A stretch of DNA of 64,000 nucleotides from positions 3,278,391-3,342,390 of the forward strand of contig NC_051118.1 of NCBI RefSeq assembly GCF_014839805.1, in the 5' to 3' direction. Of this stretch, positions 56,885-64,000 are shown in pieces. Both the position numbers and the translations under genes were made by a program. This DNA is from Manduca sexta. Its lineage: Eukaryota > Arthropoda > Insecta > Lepidoptera > Sphingidae. Numbering within the stretch: position 1 is the stretch's first letter; each line of letters begins with the position of its first letter. The notes below the pieces were generated by a model. It was not told the DNA's origin. It saw only the letters and a program-made list of their open reading frames with translations, and did not search any database.

Positions 56885-57022
56885 TGTTTGCACACATACG
56901 CGCCTTTATCTCCGAAGGGGTAAGCAGAGGTCCAACTAGAACACCCACTTTTCGCCATGCCCATTCCGTCTCATGTGATAGGGGATGAGCCTACCACTCC
57001 TGTCTACCCATGCGGCTGTACG
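56885..57022 (-). mobile_element. SINE-B 3' fragment
   Basis: CGCCTTTATCTCCGAAGGGG, then CACCCACTTTTCGCCATG. The head is missing. Confidence 0.7.
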
Positions 57023-57249
57023 CGTGATGTTTCTACGTATAACCACGTAGTACTGTCCTTAATTGAACTAGGCGGCCTCGTTAACATTTTTTGCTTGACT
57101 TTGAAATGCTATGAAACTTTATAATGTTTTAATTATGGACGTAATCTATTCTACCGTGCCATATGTCGTGTGGACCGAAATAGAATACTATTATGGTATT
57201 AAATTAAACGTTTAAAGACTTAAGTGGATCGTTGGATGGTAAGTGTCTT

Positions 57250-57330
57250 ACACATCAAGCTTTTGACCCCGAATGGGTAGGCAGATGTGCAATCAGGGTA
57301 TCCATTTTTGTCTTGTGTGTTCCGCAGTAA
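57250..57330 (-). mobile_element. SINE-B 3' fragment, eroded
   Basis: GACCCCGAATGGGTAGGCAG and GTCTTGTGTGTTCCGCA follow the SINE-B 3' order. Confidence 0.5.
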
Positions 57331-57499
57331 GGTAGCTTGAAATGTATGCGAATCAACGCGACGGCATGAAACCTTATAATTTTTTTTAACCGAGTTTAAA
57401 AATGGAGATGGTTCTCAATTCAATTTATTTCCGGATTATTTCATATTTTGAGGACATTGTGACTTATATTTATTAGGCATTATGTGTCGAAATAAAATT

Positions 57500-57632
57500 T
57501 CGAAGGTATGAGAAGTCTGCTAAGCCGCACAAGGCTAACTTGGGAGACTAAGGCCTAAACCCTCTCAGTAGAGGCGGAAATACGTGCCCAACAGTGGGAC
57601 TGTTGGTATATAATACAGGGCTGATATAAGCG
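57500..57632 (+). mobile_element. SINE-A 3' fragment
   Basis: TTTCGAAGGTATGAGAAGTC to TATAATACAGGGCTGATATA. Head missing. Confidence 0.7.
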
Positions 57633-57833
57633 TCAGATTATAATTATATTTCCAACAAAAAACATTATTTCGCTTAGCGAGCGGACTACAGTGTCATACA
57701 GAGCTTATGTAATTCAAAGTTGATAATTACTATAGTTTACTAGGAGTCGTATGGCTTACTATCAGGTGAGCGATTTACTCGTTTTGCCTCTCTCTCTCTG
57801 TAGTCAGTCCCTCATGACTGAGGATCGTGGTCA

Positions 57834-58717
57834 TCTATACTATTATATAAAGCTGAAGAGTTTGTTTGTTTGTTTGTTTGTTTGAACGCGCTAATCTCAG
57901 GAACTACCGGTCCAAACTGAAAAATTCTTTTTGCGTTGGATAGCCCTTTGTTCGTGGAGTGCTATAGGCTATATATCATCACGCTATACCCAAAAGGAGC
58001 GGAGCAGTAATGGCTAATCTCAGGAACTACCAGTCCAAACTGAAAAATTATTTTTGCGTTGGATAGCCCTTTGTTCGTGAAGTGCTATAGGCTATATATC
58101 ATCACGCTATACCCAATAGGAGCGGAGCAGTAATGGCTAATCTCAGGAATTACCGGTCCAAACTGAAAAATTCTTTTTGCGTTGGATAGCCCTTTGTTCG
58201 TGGAGTACTATAGGCTATATATCATCACGCTATGGCCAATAGGACCGGAGCAGTAATGGCTAATCTCAGGAACTACCGGTTTGAACTGAAAAAAATGTTT
58301 TGTGTTGGATAGCCCTTTGATCCCGGAGTGCTATAGGCTATATATCATCACGCTATGACCAATAGGAGCGGAGTAGTAATGAAACAAGTTGCAAAAACGT
58401 GGAAAAATTATTAGTTTTGAGATCTTCCGTTGCGTGCGCTGCGTAAACGGTTAAAGTTATGCAACAATGAGGTATGACGGGATTGTTCCTCTTAAAAAGT
58501 TCTAAAAAATATATTATAAAACGAAGTCCCCCGCTGCATCTGTCTGCCTGAACATGTTAAACTCAAAAACTACCCAACGTATTAAGATGAAATTTGGTAT
58601 GGAGACAGTTTGAGACCCTGGGAAGAACATAGGCTCCCGGGAAACTACTACTTTTATAACGGAAAACTTTAGCCTGAAAAACTTTATAACGCGGGCGGAG
58701 CCGCGGGCAAAAGCTAG
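57834..58717 (+). mobile_element. Non-autonomous Helitron carrying a 123-bp tandem array
   Basis: It starts TCTATACTATTATATAAAGC after host A and ends GCGGGCAAAAGCTAG before host T. A hairpin (CGCGG, GCGGAG loop, CCGCG; 58690-58705) lies about eight bases before CTAG. TC start, hairpin, CTRR end and an A|T site without duplication are Helitron hallmarks. There is no Rep/helicase frame. Confidence 0.8.
57891..58382 (+). repeat. Four 123-bp tandem units
   Basis: Units begin CTAATCTCAGGAA at 57891, 58014, 58137 and 58260, a constant period of 123. Each holds GCGTTGGATAGCCCTTTG (fourth: TGTGTTGG) and GGCTATATATCATCACGCTA. Units 1-3 are closest and the fourth is more diverged. Confidence 0.92.
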
Positions 58718-59195
58718 TCATTGGATATACCGCATTTAGAGCGAATTATTTGTGTCCACAAGTTTCTGTTCATTGCATCTTCAACTAGTTTATGGAATTT
58801 GGTGGCAGACGAGTCTTTAATCTGGTCTGTCCATCGGGTTGTTGCTCTGCCTCGAGAACGTTACTCGTTTTGCCAATCAATTTTAATAATGTTTAAAAGT
58901 AACCGAACCCAGTAACGGTCTCTCAGGGCTCAAAATTATCGTCCTTTATGCTACAGAGGTTAGCAATATCTTAGCGTTTAATCAGAAATTCGTCAGATAC
59001 ACTTGTTTAAAATTCCTTGAATGCGGATTTTGTCATTGAACTATATACGTGAGGTGTTTTTGTCAATGCACATGGTCTTGTTACTATTCATTTGATACAG
59101 TGGTAATACATTTAATATTTTGGTTGTGAGTTACTGGAAGCGAACGGACTGGCGATGGCGTAGTTTTATTGCGTGGATCGACACCGTTCTGTTCA
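58718..59195. other. No recognised feature
   Basis: Non-coding. A short SINE-B-like GGCGATGGCGTAGTTTTATT occurs near 59152. Confidence 0.3.
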
Positions 59196-59482
59196 CATGA
59201 GACGAGCTTGACGTTCGTCTGATGGTAAGCGGTGCGATCGCCGATAAACAGTAAAAAACACCATCCAACACTTTGAATTACAAAGTATTGCTTTGTATTT
59301 CTCTGCGCTCGCCATCCTGAGACATGAGATGCTAAATCTCATTATGTCCAGTAGTTACACTGGCTACAATGTCCTGCAAACCGGAACACAACAGTGACAA
59401 CACACTGCTGCTTGGCGGCGGAAATGGACATTGCGGTGGTACCTACCCAGGCGGACTCTCACATATGACACCTACCACCAGT
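59196..59482 (+). repeat. Family C repeat copy
   Basis: A full unit from CATGAGACGAGCTTGACG to GCGGACTCTCACATATG. Confidence 0.75.
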
Positions 59483-59487
59483 AAACC

Positions 59488-59660
59488 AATTTTGCAGATT
59501 TTATCGTGGTTTTTAATATTATAATTTTCCCCAGACGAAGACTGCAGCCCTCGTGGTTACGGGACGGACCTGATTTAAACATATAATAAAAAAGCATTAA
59601 AATCCGTATAATAGTTTTACTTCAATGTCTAACATTCGCGTAAACATAAGAAATCATTAT
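59488..59660. mobile_element. Family F foldback copy
   Basis: The left half is inverted (GCAGATTTTATCGTGG, CGAAGACTGCAGCCCTCGTG). The right half is direct (AAAATCCGTATAATAGTTTT, GTCTAACATTCGCGTAAAC). Confidence 0.55.
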
Positions 59661-60639
59661 GCAGTTACAATTGGTAAAAAGTAACCACGGTAACACATTG
59701 TTTCCCAAAACGTAATAAATGTAATTGGAAAACAGATTTTTATAGTTCTTTTCGCGTTATCCGATAAGGCTTATCCTGTTACTTATTACCGGCTCACGAT
59801 TTTCATATTTTTCACTCATTCGTATATTTTCCATGCATTTGAGTGTTTAATTTTTTCTTGTGACTGGTGTGCTTTGGATTAATAATAAGGGTAGACGTTT
59901 TTTTTAAGTGTTTTTTGTTTAGGATCAGCATCGGTCAGTATAATACATAAAATCACATACTTCTGCTACATTGTGCCAAACATTCAATAATAACAAATAT
60001 TTTCACCAAAAATCCCGCTTTTAGTTTCTGATTTGTTGAGCATTTTGTAAGTTTTTTGCGAATATGGCGTATGTGTGAGTGTATTTCTGACTTAAAGTGT
60101 GATGTTTCCGCTATGATGGATTCTCGTGGAATTGTACGCGGTAAATGGCAATTGGATCGCTCCCTAGCACATGGGAGATAACATAGCTGGTCCAATATGA
60201 GTGAGTTTTCTATCCACCTCTAAAAAAAGGAAAAAGGCGTGAAGGCTATTTACGAGTGTACGCGTTTGATCCATTTCTACCGCCTATCTTTTAGAAGATA
60301 ATAACTATACTGAACAGCTAGAATTTGTAAAAAAATAATCAGACTTGCAAAAGGAAATAAGCAATTACATTGCCAATAATAGATTCAATAAAATTTCTAA
60401 AGGGTAAGGTAATAAGAGCCTTAATTTGACTTGACATAATGTGCAATTTAAAAATAACATTATGTTGATGACATTGATTTCAATTTTTAACTACTTACCC
60501 TTTGTACGTATTTACTGTTGACACTAGTTACGGCACTCCGTTTCGTCCGTGTACAATTAATATATCGTGACTAAGCGTTTTACCATTACCGAGCAAATGA
60601 TGGTGACTATGGTGGTGGTTTGTGAATGAGAGTGGTGAG
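59661..60639. other. No recognised feature
   Basis: AT-rich DNA, presumed non-coding. Confidence 0.3.
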
Positions 60640-60838
60640 TGACCACTGTACACGAGGTGTTAAAACCAGCCAAGTGGCTCACGTAAGTGTGTCGCGTCCC
60701 GGGATCGGCCTGTGCATATCCGGTGCAAATAGGCCGGCATAATTATGTAGACTGCCGAGGAGTAATCATCTCTCGTCATTTAACGTTCTATTGGAACCCA
60801 TCTACTTACCATCAGATACAATGAGGTCACTTTGTCGT
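60640..60838 (+). repeat. Family D repeat copy 4
   Basis: GACCACTGTACACGAGGTGT to ACAATGAGGTCACTTTG. The first 30 bases of the unit are lost. Confidence 0.7.
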
Positions 60839-61138
60839 ATGTCGTATACGTTTAAAAAAGAATGAGCGGTAAAAGATACATACCAAGTGTAATTAGCGAA
60901 AAAAAAAGACAGTACAATTGGGATCAAACTACGATCTTCGTCTCAGCAGTCATTCAAAATGTATTGTGCAACTCTATTTTTCATATTGAAACAATTTCTT
61001 GTAAAGATATTAGGTAGGCCTATTTGTTGCCAAATGCGGCTATTTTTTTTCTCATTAAAAATTGATGTTGTGGCCATACATTGAGATTCGATATAGTATC
61101 TCTTACCCAAGCCATACAATCTGAACCACTTCGGTGTA
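60839..61138. other. No recognised feature
   Basis: AT-rich spacer. Confidence 0.3.
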
Positions 61139-61352
61139 GTTCTAGTGTGTAGTCACTGTTGTGTTCCGGTTTGAAGGACATTGTAGCCAGTGAAACCACT
61201 TGACATTATAAGACTTAACATCTCATCATGTCTTAGGATGGCGAGCGCAGTGGAATGACATATAATACTTTATAATTCAAGGTGTTAGATGGTGTTTCTA
61301 CGGTTTATTGGCGGCCGTATCGCTTACCATCTGGGGAACGGCAAATAATGTT
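61139..61352 (-). repeat. Family C repeat copy
   Basis: Inverted: CTGTTGTGTTCCGGTTTGAA to CTTACCATCTGGGGAACGGC. Confidence 0.7.
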
Positions 61353-61640
61353 AAATAAAGCAACAAAAAAAATACCTGATGGAACCGAACTAGTTCAGAT
61401 TGTCGTGTCAGATGGTCTGATCATCCCTTGAGGCTGCAGTTAGTTCCGATGTGTAAGCTATCCAAAAAGCCGGTAGCGTCGAAGTCCGAACCGCCCATTT
61501 GATGTCGTTTCCTATATATTTTTGGTGATGTTTTGATGTCGATTATTCTGTATATGGCTTCGTAGGTCAGACAACGTGCAATCTGTAGATGCTCATAAAG
61601 ATAGACTGAAGATATTCAAGTAAAGTTTTATTATTAACTA

Positions 61641-61750
61641 GCTATTGTCCGCGGCTGCGTTCGCATGAAAGTTTTTGCGAGATAAAAGTCCTGCTTTATA
61701 TTTTCCCGGGATGAAAGGTAGTTTATAGCACTCCGGAGTAATGTAGCTAT
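61641..61750 (-). repeat. Helitron-related 3' end, inverted
   Basis: ACTAGCTATTGTCCGCGGCT is the inverse of a Helitron end (CCGCGG..CTAG). TAGCACTCCGGAGTAATG matches 45912-46018. Confidence 0.55.
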
Positions 61751-62414
61751 CTAATCTAATCTATTAGTGTTTTAAAATCTGCTTTAGTTTCACAACTTCC
61801 TACCTACAAACTTTCCTTTTTATGATATTAGTACCTACACATTTTAAATAGTCATAGTCTCAGGCCAAAGCCCGTCCAACTTATTTCATTCGAACATCGT
61901 AATCTGCATTTTTAGGAGTTCATTATTTATCTATTCCTTCCTTCCCAAATCCATTCAGAATTCTCTTTGTTACTGATTTAATATTTACGCGTCTAAATTT
62001 TAATAATAATCATATTGCGTTATTTATACTTTTTTATATATTCTGGCGGTCCTTAATCATTTCCTCTGTCTGATGATTAAGGCGATACAGTAAAAAAAAA
62101 TCTTTAATAAATTATTACATGAATTTACATAATATATTATTATTCGTAAGTATTTTCGCGGAGGCAAGTCAGAGTTAAGTGCTGTTTAATTTATCTTTCA
62201 CATTGGCATTACGTTGATAAGGGCTATGTAATTATTGTTGCTCATGATAAAACTTGTTTATGGACTGCATTTCCTTCGTTATTTAGCCTAGAGGGGAACA
62301 AAAATTGTAGATTGTAGAATTTCTTGTACCTCGAATCGCCCTTCTGATGTTGGGTTCCGGTTGGAATGTAACTTCCTGTTCCTTCAAATGTCCTTGTCTT
62401 TGGACCTTATATTG
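61751..62414. other. No recognised feature
   Basis: AT-rich, non-coding. Confidence 0.3.
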
Positions 62415-62641
62415 CTGGTGGTAGGATATGTTTTATATCCGCCCGGATAGCGACCACCGTACACCAGGTGTTAAAACACGTCATAGTGGCTCACGTAAGT
62501 GTCGCGTTCCAAAATCAGCCTATTTATATGCAGTTCCAACAGGCTAGCATAATTTTGTCGACTGTCGAGGGGCAATCATCTCTTATCAATCGACATTACA
62601 TTAGACTCCACTCCACTTACCATCAGGTGCAGTGGAGTCAA
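62415..62641 (+). repeat. Family D repeat copy 5
   Basis: GCTGGTGGTAGGATATGTTT to CATCAGGTGCAGTGGAGTCA. Confidence 0.75.
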
Positions 62642-63063
62642 TTAACTAGTAATTCTTAATAATTCAAAATTAATTAGGTTGTCACGCTTTCTACATTTCT
62701 TTTTCTAGATTTACGAAGAGGTCTTTCCATTCATTTCTAAATGACGGCCCTTGATACAATATTTTTCTGATTTCACCAGTACTTCCTAACAAAAATAGAT
62801 TAAAAACAGCGTATTCGACGCAAAACACACACGTATTATTAGATATTTGGCACGTTCCACGTGGACATGTGATTCAGACGAGCTTTGGGTCGCGACTACG
62901 TCCATTTGAAAGTCTCTTTCCCAAATTAAATCTTTTAGAAAGCATGTTTTTATTTTTTTTAATGATAAGAAGTACAAACACATGCGGCTCGTTCTTAAAC
63001 GATTTCTAACAATCCATGCTATGGCTATTCATACTATTATAACAAGTTTATATATAAGAGGCA

Positions 63064-63105
63064 ATTCATAGAGTTTGTAGACTCTGGTCTACAAACTCTA
63101 TGAAT
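63064..63105. repeat. Perfect 19-bp-arm hairpin
   Basis: ATTCATAGAGTTTGTAGAC (63064-63082) and its exact inverse GTCTACAAACTCTATGAAT (63087-63105) enclose a four-base loop TCTG. No transposon ends or target duplication are seen. Confidence 0.85.
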
Positions 63106-63237
63106 AGTCCGTTTTATTATAACCATCGGCCAGTTTTATCCTTTGACAGTGACAATAACTATTACTTTGGTCAAAAATGTGCATAATATGTTTGTTTTTT
63201 TTAAGTTTTTTTTTTTAGTTGCATCGTTCGAGATATT

Positions 63238-63470
63238 GTATAAAAATAGCTTTTGCTCGCGTCTTCGCCCGCGTGAATGGGTTTTTCCGGGTTAAAAGTC
63301 TAGCCATATATTATTCCGGCTAGAAAGTGGCCTTATAACCTTTCCAGGGTCAACTATCTCCATACTAAATTTTATAAAATTCAGTTCTGTAGATTTTGAG
63401 AAAATCGATCACATACAGACAGACAGAGAAGGGGACTTTGTTTTATAATATGTATATACAAGTCCCACTC
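63238..63470 (-). repeat. Helitron- or LINE-related 3' end, inverted
   Basis: AGCTTTTGCTCGCGTCTTCG, CCCGCGTGAATGGGTTTTTC and CACATACAGACAGACAGAG are words of a common inverted repeat end related to 45912 and 61641. Confidence 0.45.
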
Positions 63471-64000
63471 TCATACATTTATAACGTTAGTGAGAATAGT
63501 AAAGAAGCAAGGTTACCGATTTATGTTTTTATAATAAGGAAATGCCAAAAGTTTGAAGGGCAACATATCTTCAAAATATGTTGCGCATGATTAATTAAGG
63601 TCGCCGTATGAATTACTGTGTCGTTGATCACGGAGTTTTGTGTGCGTGTGTTTTTGAATAAATACCTGACCACGTGGTTATATGTGATCAATTCAACAAA
63701 GAGTTTATGTGTGACTTTCAAAAACTCACCACGTGGTTACTAGTTGTCGGGTGCGCTCATAATTTGCCGATCAGTTGGTCGACTAGTCGGCAATGTTTAA
63801 TAGTTGATCGCAATCTAGTTATCAAACCTTGAAGTCCATGATTCTCGGCTCAGGATCAGCAGGTTGGGTTCGAGGCCCAGGTCGATGAAAATTCTCGTTT
63901 TATCAGCATGGAGATATAGAATCTCATGATCTCTAATTAACAACTTCGAGTTAAAGGTAATTTGTATAACACGACAAATTATTTTTCCATTCAACAATAG
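63471..64000. other. No recognised feature
   Basis: AT-rich DNA. CCACGTGGTTA occurs twice (63671, 63732), and a tRNA-like GGGTTCGAGGCCC at 63868 is probably a SINE remnant. Confidence 0.3.

Noticed and set aside
57891..58382. CRISPR-like regular repeat
   Set aside because: Units of 123 bp are directly adjacent with no unique spacers, inside a Helitron in a eukaryotic genome.

Overview
This window looks like nuclear DNA of a moth or butterfly. It is AT-rich and gene-poor, and it is crowded with dispersed repeats of kinds I associate with Lepidoptera: two tRNA-derived SINE families, short Helitrons, a DD37D (maT-type) mariner, and the 3' ends of a LINE whose reading frame ends in the WTDDL..AG..WMQAA..R type of tail. 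No prokaryotic, viral-genome, rRNA or CRISPR structure was seen. The species cannot be told from the sequence alone.

Host genes are sparse. The one well-supported gene is on the + strand. Three exons (34757-34964, 36354-36541, 37130-37225) join in phase with consensus splice sites. They encode the first 151 residues of a multi-pass membrane protein with a six-cysteine EGF-like segment followed by three hydrophobic helices resembling the THH1/TOM1/TOM3 seven-helix family. Its remaining exons were not found, so 37226 onward may be a long intron. Weaker signs of host genes are a possible first coding exon on the minus strand at 122-165, a possible core promoter near 31963-32100, a possible small exon ending at a GTAAGT donor near 32405, and a possible 5'UTR exon ending at 41885.

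Mobile DNA dominates. A Ty3/gypsy-type LTR retrotransposon fills 21497-27349 on the minus strand. Its 357-bp LTRs read identical, it has a CGTA target duplication, and gag and pol overlap at a canonical A AAA AAC -1 frameshift site. Five one-base indels break gag and pol. A mariner with an open 346-codon transposase, TIRs and TA duplications lies at 53669-54975. A decayed 3.4-kb cut-and-paste transposon with 39-bp TIRs and repeated subterminal motifs lies at 12452-15829. There is also a hAT-type MITE with an 8-bp target duplication (10643-10986), two neighbouring foldback MITEs (43607-43956, 44076-44227), several Helitrons (one carrying a four-fold 123-bp tandem array, 57834-58717), and a dispersed family with a hammerhead-like motif that often occurs as foldback copies.

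Stretches not listed as features are AT-rich DNA in which I recognised neither exons nor repeats. The best candidates for something new are the near-perfect 39-bp-arm hairpin at 19331-19420, the decayed TIR transposon, the frameshift signal with its downstream stem in the LTR element, and the hammerhead-like foldback family.
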